The notes below the pieces were generated by a model that worked only from the letters and a program-made list of their open reading frames with translations, ran no database searches and was not told the origin of the DNA. Shown here piece after piece: positions 5,855 to 13,645 of a DNA stretch of 16,820 nt. The translations under genes and the position numbers were made by a program. Position 1 is the first letter of the stretch. Each line of letters starts with the position of its first letter. Source of the stretch: Candidatus Aenigmarchaeota archaeon CG_4_9_14_3_um_filter_37_18 (GTDB lineage: Archaea > Aenigmatarchaeota > Aenigmatarchaeia > CG10238-14). The stretch is taken from positions 1 through 16,820 of the forward strand of contig PFTQ01000030.1 of NCBI GenBank assembly GCA_002789635.1, written 5' to 3'.

Positions 5855-8647
5855 ATGGTTTTTCGTAATTTAAGTCCAAAGTTACAGGACGTCTTGAAGA
5901 AAAGAGGTTTTGGTAAGGCAACCCTTCCTCAGGAGTTAGGAATTCCAGAAATCCTGTCAGGAAGAAATGTTCTTGTGATTGCAGAAACAGGTTCAGGGAA
6001 AACAGAGTCTGTCGCTTTGCCTGTGTTTGATATGTGGCTGAACTCAAAGGAGAAGCTGAAGCCAGTCAGCATCCTATATATCACGCCCCTCAGGTCATTG
6101 AACAGGGACCTACTAAAAAGATTCTTATGGTGGGGGAAGGAATTGGATATGGAAATATCTGTCAGGCATGGAGACACTACACAACACGAAAGAAAAAAAC
6201 AGGTCGACTTCCCGGATGACATGATGATCACAACTCCAGAAACTTTGCAAGCAATCCTGCCAGCGAAGAGAATGAAGGAGCATCTACGCAACATCAAATG
6301 GGTTATAGTAGATGAAGTCCATGAGATAGTTACATCCAAGCGAGGAGTCCAGTTGTCTGTAGGGTTGGAAAGGTTGAGGGAGTTATGTGGAAATTTTCAG
6401 CTTATTGCTTTATCGGCAACTGTCGGGTCCCCTGAGTATGTTGCAAACTTTATTTCCGGGGGAAGGCCAGTGAAAATAATAAAAGCAGTGACAGAAAAGC
6501 AATTTGACATCAGAGTGATAAGCCCTGTAATCGAAAAAGGCGATAGCCAACTCGCAGAGAAAATTTACTCTTCTCCTGAAAGTGCAGCCAGGCTCAGGAC
6601 AGTCCATGATATAGTCGAAAAAAATACTTCTACCCTTGTCTTCACCAACACAAGAGACTTTGCTGAGATATTGACGTCAAGAATAAAACAGATCTATCCA
6701 AACACACGAATAGAAAATCACCACAGCAGCTTGAGCAAGGATGTGAGAATAGATGTTGAGGAAAAATTCAGGAACCAGGAATTGAAAGGTGTGGTATGCA
6801 CTTCATCTTTGGAGTTGGGCATAGATATAGGCAGCATAGATTTTGTCCTTCAGTATATGTCTCCTCGGCAGGTATCAAAAATCATTCAGCGGATTGGAAG
6901 ATCAGGGCATTCCCTTGGCAAAAAATCAGACGGTGTGATTATAGCAACAGATATTGATGATGTGTTTGAATCAACTGTTATAGCAAGGCAAGGCTTATCC
7001 GGAAAGTTAGAACCTATTGTTTCGCATAAGAATGCTTTAGATGTTCTTGCAAACCAAATCGTTGGCATGACAAGAGACAACTGGGACAGCAGTGAAGAAG
7101 AAGTCTACAAAATAATCAAGCGCGCTTACCCATACCGAGACCTCACGAAGAAGGAATTCCTAGAAGTCTGCCAACAGTTGAATTCTAACCGATATTTGTT
7201 CTTGGATTCTGGGAGAATAAAAGGCTCTAGGAAGGGCTTGATGTTCTATTTTACAAACCTAAGCACAATCCCTGACACCAAGAGCTACACTGTCGTCAAC
7301 ATGATATCTGATCAGAAAGTCGGGACATTAGACGAGGAGTTTGTTTCAATGCATGGCGACACTGGAACCACATTCGTGATCAAGGGCGAAACATGGAGAG
7401 TCATAAGCGTGGACGGGAGGAAGATTTTTGTCGAGCCGTCTGGCGAGGTTGATGTTTCGATTCCAGGATGGGAAGGCGACTTGATGCCTGTCCCTTATCA
7501 GGTTGCCCAGGAAGTCGGTCACCTCAGGAAAATAATTGCTGACAATCTCAACAATAAACCTGAACAAAAAATAAAAGAAGAGTATCCAGTCGATAATAGC
7601 TCTGCTGAAGCAATGGTGGATATAATCAGGAAGCAGAAGAAGCATGTAATCCCAACAAATCACACAATCCTAATCGAGAGCCAAGGTGATAATGTAGTAA
7701 TGCATACATGCCTAGGGAGCAAAGGCAACGAAACTTTAGGAAGATTCCTTTCAGCTATCCTTGCAGAAAAAATAGGATCTGTGCAATTAAAAACAGACCC
7801 TTATCGTGTTGTGCTGCAGCTTCAGGTAGTGAACCAAAAATTGCTGGAGGATATATTGCTGAAGACTAAGCCCGAGGATGTTGATTTCTACCTGGAGAAG
7901 AACTTGTCTGAGTCGAGATTATTCCAGTGGAGGTTCATCCATGTTGCAAAAAGATTTGGCGCTATCAGAAAGGATGCCGAATATGGCAAGGTCAGGCTGA
8001 GCAAAATTATAGACTTGTATTCAGGGACACCTCTTTGGAATGAGACTCTGCGTGAGATAAAGACTGATAAGCTGGATGTGGATTTAGTTCATGACTTCTT
8101 GAAGAAGCTGAAAGAAAAAAGGTTGAGTTTGATTTTCAGGAAAGGGTTGTCTCCTTTAGGTGAGATCGGGATTAAAGAAAGGCCTGAGTTGATTGGATCC
8201 GGCAAGCCTGACTTGCAGATACTTGATATTTTTGCCAAAAGATTGGATGAGAAAAGAATTCGGCTGATCTGCTTGAATTGCGGGGATTGGTCTCAGGTTT
8301 ATAGCGTGGGAGAGTTGCCAGAAGAGATTCGCTGCTCGAAGTGCCATGCAAAGCTTGTTGGAATGGCTGGGAGGACGCAGATAGAAGCTCAAGAATATGT
8401 CAGGAAGAAGCTTGCTGGCAAAGCTTTAGGAGCGGAAGAGGAAAGGAGATACGAGCATTTAAGCGGGACATCTGATTTAATCATAGTTTACGGGAAGAAG
8501 GCTGTCCGAGCTTTAGCAGCGAGGGGTGTTGGCGTTACAACTGCTAAGCGTATTCTCAGAGGTGTTTATTTTGATGATAAAAGCTTTTTGAAGGCGTTGC
8601 TCAATGCTGAAAGAAATTATATTAGAAATAGGAAGTTCTGGAGTTAG
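5855..8647 (+). CDS. Lhr-like superfamily 2 DEAD/DEAH-box helicase
   Basis: A 930-residue ATP-dependent nucleic acid helicase of the Lhr family, linked in archaea to DNA repair and RNA metabolism. Motifs seen: Walker A ETGSGKT (44-50), Ia TPLRSLNRDL, TPE at 128-130, Walker B DEVH (153-156, in place of DEAH), SAT (187-189), CTSSLELGIDIG (315-326) and motif VI QRIGRSGH (345-352). The winged-helix and beta-sheet core follow, about 400-790. Near the C-terminus is a four-Cys zinc ribbon (C806, C809, C827, C830), then RGVGVTTAKRILRG, a helix-hairpin-helix-like DNA-binding turn. Length fits archaeal Lhr plus the ribbon; I cannot assign the aLhr subgroup by eye. The ATG is supported by AGAGGT eight bases upstream. 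The gene ends 11 nt from a convergent small gene. Confidence 0.93.
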   Translation: MVFRNLSPKLQDVLKKRGFGKATLPQELGIPEILSGRNVLVIAETGSGKTESVALPVFDMWLNSKEKLKPVSILYITPLRSLNRDLLKRFLWWGKELDMEISVRHGDTTQHERKKQVDFPDDMMITTPETLQAILPAKRMKEHLRNIKWVIVDEVHEIVTSKRGVQLSVGLERLRELCGNFQLIALSATVGSPEYVANFISGGRPVKIIKAVTEKQFDIRVISPVIEKGDSQLAEKIYSSPESAARLRTVHDIVEKNTSTLVFTNTRDFAEILTSRIKQIYPNTRIENHHSSLSKDVRIDVEEKFRNQELKGVVCTSSLELGIDIGSIDFVLQYMSPRQVSKIIQRIGRSGHSLGKKSDGVIIATDIDDVFESTVIARQGLSGKLEPIVSHKNALDVLANQIVGMTRDNWDSSEEEVYKIIKRAYPYRDLTKKEFLEVCQQLNSNRYLFLDSGRIKGSRKGLMFYFTNLSTIPDTKSYTVVNMISDQKVGTLDEEFVSMHGDTGTTFVIKGETWRVISVDGRKIFVEPSGEVDVSIPGWEGDLMPVPYQVAQEVGHLRKIIADNLNNKPEQKIKEEYPVDNSSAEAMVDIIRKQKKHVIPTNHTILIESQGDNVVMHTCLGSKGNETLGRFLSAILAEKIGSVQLKTDPYRVVLQLQVVNQKLLEDILLKTKPEDVDFYLEKNLSESRLFQWRFIHVAKRFGAIRKDAEYGKVRLSKIIDLYSGTPLWNETLREIKTDKLDVDLVHDFLKKLKEKRLSLIFRKGLSPLGEIGIKERPELIGSGKPDLQILDIFAKRLDEKRIRLICLNCGDWSQVYSVGELPEEIRCSKCHAKLVGMAGRTQIEAQEYVRKKLAGKALGAEEERRYEHLSGTSDLIIVYGKKAVRALAARGVGVTTAKRILRGVYFDDKSFLKALLNAERNYIRNRKFWS

Positions 8648-8658
8648 AAATTTTCACT

Positions 8659-8925
8659 TCATTTCTTCCAAAACTTCTTAGCATCTTCTTCAAGCTTATC
8701 AAGCCTTGTGTAATAGTCTGGAAACTCATTCAAATGGGCTAAAGCAATCTTGCCTGTGAGAACAGGATCATCATTAGTAACATTAGTTTCTGGGTCTCTT
8801 CTGCCATGCTCTAGCTCTACATTCATACCCATCCTGAATTGCTCAACATCAAAGTCACTCCAGTCTATGCCAAGCTTGCTGCCAAAACTCTTCGCTTCAT
8901 CCTTTGTAAATGTTTTAGCTGCCAT
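8659..8925 (-). CDS. DUF5661-like small protein
   Basis: An 88-residue, fully soluble, acidic-basic mixed helical protein. The pattern IDWSDFDVEQFRMGMNVELEHG, then TNVTNDDP, then GKIALAHLNEFPDYYTRLDKLE matches what I know of DUF5661, a domain of unknown function found alone or at the ends of larger proteins in CPR bacteria, DPANN archaea and phage-related proteins. The conserved ELEHG and HL-E-PDYY residues are intact, so it is not decayed. The ATG at 8925 has a TATA-like TATATTAAAT centred about 35 nt upstream (minus strand) but no clear ribosome site. It faces the helicase gene tail to tail. No function can be given from sequence. Confidence 0.75.
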   Translation of the reverse strand: MAAKTFTKDEAKSFGSKLGIDWSDFDVEQFRMGMNVELEHGRRDPETNVTNDDPVLTGKIALAHLNEFPDYYTRLDKLEEDAKKFWKK

Positions 8926-8988
8926 GACATTATTTTATCCGGCAAGAATAAATTCATTTAATATACTCGAACTAAAGAAGTTATCAAC

Positions 8989-9552
8989 TCAATCCGGAAT
9001 AGCGCCAGTGCATCTCCAGTTTATCTCTGCTGTTCTTGTATCTTCACTGACAACACATGCCGGAGCGCATCCTGGCTTTTCTGCATCCAAGCCAATCCAC
9101 CATGTTTTTGTGTTCTCGTTGTAAAAACTGGCATTAGTAAGGTTTCCTTCTTTTGTGCATGCGCTCTCTTGGGCAATCAATAACGCTTCTTCGTATGTTA
9201 AGTCAGATCTGCCAACAATATTCCAGTCCTGCAAAGCCACTTCAGTCCTTTCACCATAACTATCGAAATGAACAACAAAACAACCCTGGCATTTCATAAC
9301 ATCAACTTGAACAACTGTCAAGCCTTTTGATTGACCGACATACTCAACTGCTATTTTTGCTGCTATTCTTTGGCTTTCATCTTTTATTTCCCAAGGCCTT
9401 AAGCAAGCTTTAATCTCATCATCCCATGAATATCCTGCTGGAGTTAAACACCCATGAACATCCCTCTCTCCACCTATCGGCTTTTCTGAGGTGCATCCAG
9501 ATAACACTACCACTGTCGTTAAGAATAAAGCGAATGCGAAAGTCCTTTTCAT
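8989..9552 (-). CDS. Secreted lipoprotein with Cys-rich N-terminal and PepSY-like tail
   Basis: A 187-residue exported protein. The signal peptide MKRTFAFALFLTTVVVLSGC ends in a lipobox (LSGC, lipid-anchored C20). Just after it comes RDVHGCLTPAGYSWDDEIKAC with a following R-P-W, a short two-Cys module I have seen in many small secreted proteins of uncultured archaea and bacteria. The rest has DLTYEEALLIAQESAC and TWWIGLDAEKPGCAPACVV, with an alternating helix/strand layout resembling PepSY-type domains. Eight Cys lie in the exported part besides the lipobox Cys, so disulfides are likely. I preferred the ATG at 9552 over the TTG at 9561 because AAAGGT lies at a proper distance only from the ATG. 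TATTTAAA (minus strand, 9586-9593) is a likely TATA box. The function is unknown. Confidence 0.82.
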   Translation of the reverse strand: MKRTFAFALFLTTVVVLSGCTSEKPIGGERDVHGCLTPAGYSWDDEIKACLRPWEIKDESQRIAAKIAVEYVGQSKGLTVVQVDVMKCQGCFVVHFDSYGERTEVALQDWNIVGRSDLTYEEALLIAQESACTKEGNLTNASFYNENTKTWWIGLDAEKPGCAPACVVSEDTRTAEINWRCTGAIPD

Positions 9553-9790
9553 CTTTTTCAACCTTTAATCAATTTGACTGGCTTCTTTAAATAGCATAAT
9601 GATTTTGTTAGGCGTGCACCGAATATTTCCTGGCGGCAATAGAAACCATGAAAAACCCAAAAAAATGAGTTATATAAACCCTAATAGTGATTAATATTCA
9701 GAATCATAATTCAACGCAAGAATATTTTCAATTCAATGAATGGATAAGGGGTTCATGATAAGTGATTGATAAGTCATTCTATGAGGATTG

Positions 9791-9815
9791 AAAAAAACGT
9801 GGGTTAAACTCCCAC
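9791..9815 (-). terminator. Hairpin plus seven-T tract, terminator-like
   Basis: On the minus strand GTGGG, a 7-base loop AGTTTAA and CCCAC are followed by G and seven T residues, the form of an intrinsic terminator. A second hairpin (AGGTT/AACCT, 9816-9833) directly precedes it. It lies some 300 nt beyond the dnaJ stop, so it could end the chaperone transcript or a separate short minus-strand RNA. Archaeal termination usually needs only the T tract, so the stem may have another role. Confidence 0.5.
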
Positions 9816-9860
9816 AGGTTCTATAAAAAACCTATTTATGTTCTGATTCATTCTTTTTGG

Positions 9861-9937
9861 AATAAAAATTTCCTTGAAGAAATCTACTAGAATAGGAAAA
9901 ATTAGTAATATGAATATAAATTTTCTTGAAAAAAATC
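9861..9937 (+). repeat. Two copies of an AT-rich 24-base element (third copy at 13767)
   Basis: Copies at 9861-9884 and about 9913-9937 share the core AAATTT(C/T)CTTGAA(A/G)AA. A third copy at 13767-13790, on the far side of grpE-dnaK-dnaJ, matches the first at 21 of 24 positions by eye. Read in frame, the first and third both give K-I-S-L-K-(K/N)-S, so they may be related coding remnants rather than protein-binding sites. Confidence 0.35.
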
Positions 9938-9955
9938 ACACAACTGTAAGGAAAA

Positions 9956-9989
9956 GTCGCTAAAATAACGAATTGTTTGAATTAGTGAC
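9956..9989 (-). terminator. 8-bp stem-loop just past the orphan frame
   Basis: GTCGCTAA (9956-9963) pairs with TTAGTGAC (9982-9989), with one G-U pair and an 18-base loop. On the minus strand it begins seven bases after the TAA of the orphan frame and is followed by TTTTCC. A weak terminator for the chaperone operon is the simplest reading. Confidence 0.3.
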
Positions 9990-9995
9990 GACAGT

Positions 9996-10118
9996 TTAAT
10001 CTCGTTTAAGCAACTTCTTCATTTCAGGATGTTTGCTTATCATTATGTCAAAATATTCCCTTTCTATTACCTCTATCGCATCGTCTAAATCGAGATACCA
10101 AAAACAGAATAAAAGTTC
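9996..10118 (-). pseudogene. Startless 40-codon frame abutting dnaJ (possible frameshifted extension)
   Basis: Directly after the dnaJ stop, another frame runs 40 codons to TAA at 9996. It reads ELLFCFWYLDLDDAIEVIER, then a segment ending FDIMISKHPEMKKLLKRD. It has a plausible amphipathic composition, but the only start codons in it are two internal ATGs near the end. Upstream the frame is closed by TAA inside dnaJ. It joins the dnaJ frame if one T is dropped from a run of seven T residues (A on the plus strand, 10119-10125) at the dnaJ stop. It may be a sequencing or assembly indel, a programmed shift, a recent natural frameshift, or the tail of a lost gene. I do not recognise the sequence. 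Confidence 0.4.
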
Positions 10119-11226
10119 AAAAAAATCCTTTGCTTACTTTAATTTCTTCCCTCCTTTCTTCATAAAATTCTTTTAAAAGTTCCTTTTGTTTTTTTGTCAA
10201 CTTCTTTGGAACTTCCACTATAACTTTGACTAACTGATCCCCTCTTCTTTGAGAATGAAGATTTGGCATCCCTTGTCCTCTTAATCTGAATACAGTATGG
10301 CTTTCTGTCCCAGTGGATATCTTTATTTCAGCTTTGCCATCAATGGTAGGGACCTCTATTTTTCCACCCAAGCACACAATAGGAAAGCTTACAGTTGTTT
10401 TGCAAAATAAATTGTCTTCGTGCCTTTCAAAAATATCATGCGGTTTCAGATGTATCGCAACATACAAATCCCCTCTAGGTCCTTTACCGTCTGTAATTTC
10501 TCCCTCACTCGCCAGTCTTAAATATAAACCTTCATCCGCACCAGATGGTATTTTGAGTTTTATTGATCGTAACTTTCTCTCTTTACCAGTTCCTTTGCAA
10601 TCTGAACAAGGTGTTTCTATGAATTCCCCACTTCCTCCACATTTTGGGCATGTGGAAACATTAACCATCTGCATGAAGCCCATTCTTCTGATTTGTCTTA
10701 TCTCCCCAGATCCATCACATTTGGGACATTCCTTTGGTTTCGTTCCAGATTTAGTACCTTCCCCATTACAAACCTCACATCTTTCAAATCTTGGGATCTG
10801 TATTTTTGTTTCAAGACCACTGAAAGCATCTTCTAGCGTTATGGTGTAGTCAAATTTTATATCCACACCCTGACGTCTTCTTCCACTTCTTTTCGACCTA
10901 AAACCAGAAAACATATCAAATATATCACCAAATCCAAAATCTCTAAACAAATCGTCAAAACCAAATCCTCTGAATCCACCCAAGTCTTCTGGATCGAATG
11001 CAGAATGGCCATACTGATCATACTGGTTTTTCTTTTCAGGATTACCTAATACTTCATATGCTTCATTAATTTCCTTGAATTTTTCTTCCGATTCTTTATT
11101 GCTAGGATTCACATCAGGATGGTATTTTCTCGCCAGTTGCCTGTAAGATTTCTTAATGTCTTGTTGGGATGTATCCCTATTTACCCCAAGTATTTCGTAG
11201 TAATCTTTCTTTCCCATAAGAATCAT
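10117..11226 (-). CDS. dnaJ: Chaperone DnaJ (type I Hsp40)
   Basis: Co-chaperone that delivers unfolded proteins to DnaK and stimulates its ATPase. The product has 369 residues. The J domain (about 7-72) has HPD at 36-38. The Gly/Phe-rich linker is about 75-112. Four zinc repeats of CxxCxGxG type follow: C150/C153, C167/C170, C193/C196 and C207/C210. Then come the two beta-sandwich substrate-binding domains. The ATG at 11226 overlaps the dnaK stop as ATGA, which implies coupled translation. An ATG three codons on (11217) would give the commoner start MGKKDYYEILGV. It is the last gene of grpE-dnaK-dnaJ. The end is abrupt (KVSKGFF then TGA) within a seven-T run; see the adjoining orphan frame. 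Confidence 0.96.
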   Translation of the reverse strand: MILMGKKDYYEILGVNRDTSQQDIKKSYRQLARKYHPDVNPSNKESEEKFKEINEAYEVLGNPEKKNQYDQYGHSAFDPEDLGGFRGFGFDDLFRDFGFGDIFDMFSGFRSKRSGRRRQGVDIKFDYTITLEDAFSGLETKIQIPRFERCEVCNGEGTKSGTKPKECPKCDGSGEIRQIRRMGFMQMVNVSTCPKCGGSGEFIETPCSDCKGTGKERKLRSIKLKIPSGADEGLYLRLASEGEITDGKGPRGDLYVAIHLKPHDIFERHEDNLFCKTTVSFPIVCLGGKIEVPTIDGKAEIKISTGTESHTVFRLRGQGMPNLHSQRRGDQLVKVIVEVPKKLTKKQKELLKEFYEERREEIKVSKGFF

Positions 11227-13100
11227 TTCTTCTTATCATCTTTCTCAACTTCATACTCGGCATCAACCACCTTCTCATCATCCTTTTTTTTTGACTTGTT
11301 TCCCTCTTCATTCCCACTTTCTTTATCCTCAGTTTTCATCTGTTCAGCCTGCGTCTGCTGATATATTTGCGAACCTATCTCTTGGACTGATTTTCTCAGT
11401 TCTTCCATATCTTTCTTTATTTTTTCAAGATCGTCAGATTTCACATTTTCTTTCAGATCTTTCAAACTTTCCTCTATTTTTTCTTTTAGTTTGCTATCTA
11501 TTTTATTTTTGAACTGATTCATAGTGGATTCAGTCGTATAGATTAATGAGTCAGCTTCATTCTTGGTTTCGATTATCTCCTTTCTTTTTGTATCTTCTTC
11601 TGCGTGTTTCTCAGCTTCTTTTACCATGTTATTTATATCATCCTTTGACAATTTTGTGGCTGCAGTTATTGATATCTTTTGTTCCTTTCCTGTCCCTAAA
11701 TCCTTTGCAGAAACATTCAATATTCCATTTGAATCTATGTCAAATGTAACATCTATCTGTGGAACACCTCTTGGAGCAGGTGGTATTCCCATTAGGTTGA
11801 ATTGACCTAGACTTGTGTTGTCTTTTGCCATTGGTCTCTCTCCTTGCAGTACATGAATAGTTACCGCGGTCTGTAAATCCGCTGCTGTTGAGAATATCTT
11901 ATTTTTCTTTGTCGGAATTGTTGTGTTTCTTTCAATCAGCGATGTCATTACCCCACCGAGAGTTTCAATACCCAGTGTTAATGGAGTGATATCCAATAAT
12001 ACCAAATCCTTGATTTCCCCTGCCAACACGGCTCCCTGAATTGCTGCACCCATCGCGACACATTCCATCGGATCGATGGTTTTGTCAGGTTTCTTACCCA
12101 TGAAATCTTCAACAATTTTCTGAATTACTGGCATTCTGGTTGGACCACCGACTAGAATAATGTTATCAATATCTTCTTTCTTCAACTTGGCATCTTTTAT
12201 TGATTGTTCCATCGGCTTATTACATTTCTTGACTATGGGATCAATGAGTTGTTCCAATTTCGACCTTTTTAGTTTCATCTGAATATGTTTCGGCCCTGAC
12301 TTATCTGCAGTCAGGTATGGGAGATTTATTTCAGTTTCAACAACTGTTGACAATTCTATCTTAGCCTTTTCAGCCGCTTCCCTCACTCTTTGTATAGCAA
12401 CATCATCCCTTTCCAAATCAATACCTGTGTCTTTTTTGAACTCTTCAATAATATGTTTCAAGATAATTTCATCCATATCAATTCCACCAAGTTCGGTATC
12501 ACCCGATGTGGACTTTACTTCAAAAACACCATCACCAAATTCAAGAATTGTTACATCTAAAGTTCCGCCACCCAAGTCAAAGACCATTATCTGATGTTCA
12601 CCTTTTTTCTCCATGCCATAAGCCATTGAAGCAGCGGTTGGTTCGTTGATTATCCTGACAACATCAAGACCGGCTATTTCACCAGCATCTTTTGTTGCTT
12701 GCCTTTGGTTGTCGTTAAAGTAAGCAGGAACAGTTATGACAGATTTCTTTACGGGTTCACCCAAAAAGGCTTCCGAATCCTTCTTTATTTTCTGAAGAAT
12801 GAATGCGGATATTTGTTGGGGAGTATATTCTTTATCAAATACCTTATACTTGTGTTTTGTTCCCATTTTTCTTTTTGCCTTCATTACAGTGCCTCCGGGA
12901 TTAGATATAGCCTGCCTTCTAGCAGGTTCACCAACTAGTAAGTGACCATCTTTTGTAAACGCAACTACAGAAGGAAACATTTTACCTGCGGCAGTTGTAC
13001 CTTCAGCACTTGGTATAATCGTTGGTTTGCCACCAATCATAACAGCAGCTTGAGAATTTGAAGTACCCAAATCTATTCCTATAATTTTTTCATTTACCAC
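11223..13100 (-). CDS. dnaK: Chaperone DnaK (Hsp70)
   Basis: ATP-driven chaperone that binds exposed hydrophobic segments. The product has 625 residues, normal for DnaK. The phosphate-binding loop is GIDLGTSNSQAAV (the more usual second Thr of GTTNS is Ser), with VFDLGGGTLDVTIL as the second loop and ILVGGPTRMPVIQ in the adenosine site. The interdomain linker region reads LVLLDITPLTLGIETLGG, followed by the beta substrate domain and a charged helical lid ending DAEYEVEKDDKKK. I chose GTG 13100 because GAGGTGAT, a full match to the archaeal/bacterial anti-Shine-Dalgarno, ends four bases before it. A GTG at 13109 would add three residues and overlap the grpE stop. It is bacterial in type, and DnaK in archaea is generally held to be acquired from bacteria. 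Confidence 0.96.
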   Translation of the reverse strand: MVNEKIIGIDLGTSNSQAAVMIGGKPTIIPSAEGTTAAGKMFPSVVAFTKDGHLLVGEPARRQAISNPGGTVMKAKRKMGTKHKYKVFDKEYTPQQISAFILQKIKKDSEAFLGEPVKKSVITVPAYFNDNQRQATKDAGEIAGLDVVRIINEPTAASMAYGMEKKGEHQIMVFDLGGGTLDVTILEFGDGVFEVKSTSGDTELGGIDMDEIILKHIIEEFKKDTGIDLERDDVAIQRVREAAEKAKIELSTVVETEINLPYLTADKSGPKHIQMKLKRSKLEQLIDPIVKKCNKPMEQSIKDAKLKKEDIDNIILVGGPTRMPVIQKIVEDFMGKKPDKTIDPMECVAMGAAIQGAVLAGEIKDLVLLDITPLTLGIETLGGVMTSLIERNTTIPTKKNKIFSTAADLQTAVTIHVLQGERPMAKDNTSLGQFNLMGIPPAPRGVPQIDVTFDIDSNGILNVSAKDLGTGKEQKISITAATKLSKDDINNMVKEAEKHAEEDTKRKEIIETKNEADSLIYTTESTMNQFKNKIDSKLKEKIEESLKDLKENVKSDDLEKIKKDMEELRKSVQEIGSQIYQQTQAEQMKTEDKESGNEEGNKSKKKDDEKVVDAEYEVEKDDKKK

Positions 13101-13104
13101 ATTA

Positions 13105-13112
13105 ATCACCTC
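13105..13112 (-). promoter_or_regulatory. Strong ribosome-binding site deciding the dnaK start
   Basis: GAGGTGAT on the minus strand, ending four bases before the GTG at 13100. It overlaps the TGA stop of grpE, which would couple translation of the two genes and disfavours the in-frame GTG at 13109, which lies inside the motif. Confidence 0.7.
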
Positions 13113-13645
13113 TTTTTCGAAACTTTAACTTTTGAATGTCTCACAACTTTATTGTTTAACATATAACCTTTTTGTATTTCTTCAATGACAATATCATCTT
13201 CCTTATCAGACTCTTTTTTCATTAAAACCTCGTGATAATACGGGTCAAATTTTTTACCCAACGTGTCTATACTCTTCAAGCCATTATTTTGCAATATCTT
13301 AAAAAAATTATTTAATATCATCTCCAACCCTTTCTTTTCTCCAACCCCTGCCACTTTTTTGAGGGCATTTTCCATGTCGTCCAATATCGGGAGCAATTCG
13401 ACAAAGACTCTTTCGTTGGAACATTTTATTATTTTTTCCATCTCTTTCTCCATGATTTTTTTATAATTTTCAAAATCGGCCTTCAGGTATTTGTATTGGT
13501 TCAAGTAGGTTTCCGATTTTTTCTTTTCCTCATTTAGCAACTCTTCAATGCTTTTATTTTTCTTGTTCAAGATATTTTGCTTACTCATTAACTCATCCCT
13601 GCTTGAAATCGTCTCATTGCAAATTTCAAATATTATTTTATTCAT
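13106..13645 (-). CDS. grpE: Nucleotide exchange factor GrpE
   Basis: Releases ADP from DnaK. The 179-residue product has a long N-terminal coiled coil (about 20-75, including YLKADFENYKK), the four-helix/dimer region LLPILDDMENAL, then KFDPYYHEVL and the beta wing VIEEIQKGYMLNNKVVRHSK, all family hallmarks. It heads the chaperone operon. A TATA-like TTTTATAT (minus strand, about 13686-13693) lies about 45 nt before the ATG at 13645, with no good ribosome site. The internal ATG at 13588 (MSKQNILN) is a fair alternative because GGGATGAG precedes it, and the extra first 19 residues look unusual for GrpE. The gene seems AT-richer than its neighbours, in line with transfer or relaxed composition. 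Confidence 0.93.
   Translation of the reverse strand: MNKIIFEICNETISSRDELMSKQNILNKKNKSIEELLNEEKKKSETYLNQYKYLKADFENYKKIMEKEMEKIIKCSNERVFVELLPILDDMENALKKVAGVGEKKGLEMILNNFFKILQNNGLKSIDTLGKKFDPYYHEVLMKKESDKEDDIVIEEIQKGYMLNNKVVRHSKVKVSKKR

Larger units (their letters stand above)
9562..10116. other. Gene-poor AT-rich stretch between lipoprotein and dnaJ
   Basis: No full gene is seen in these ~550 bases. They hold the lipoprotein promoter, a plus-strand TATA-like TTATATAA (about 9670-9677) with no ORF after it, a minus-strand hairpin with a seven-T tail (9791-9815) beside a second hairpin (9816-9833), two related AT-rich 24-base elements (9861-9884, 9913-9937), an 8-bp stem with one G-U pair (9956-9963 with 9982-9989) and a startless reading frame touching the end of dnaJ (9996-10118). 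The mix suggests operon-end structures plus decayed coding remnants, perhaps also an unrecognised RNA. Confidence 0.5.

Noticed and set aside
5929..6339. 136-residue minus-strand ORF within the helicase gene
   Set aside because: Antisense to the Walker A to Walker B part of Lhr, where conservation is on the plus strand.
9755..9845. Possible C/D box guide RNA (ATGATAA ... CTGA)
   Set aside because: The boxes are about 80 nt apart, no convincing C' and D' boxes are present, and a hairpin lies between them, unlike archaeal C/D RNAs.
10313..10849. 178-residue plus-strand ORF
   Set aside because: Lies wholly antisense to the conserved zinc and C-terminal domains of dnaJ, with no signals of its own.
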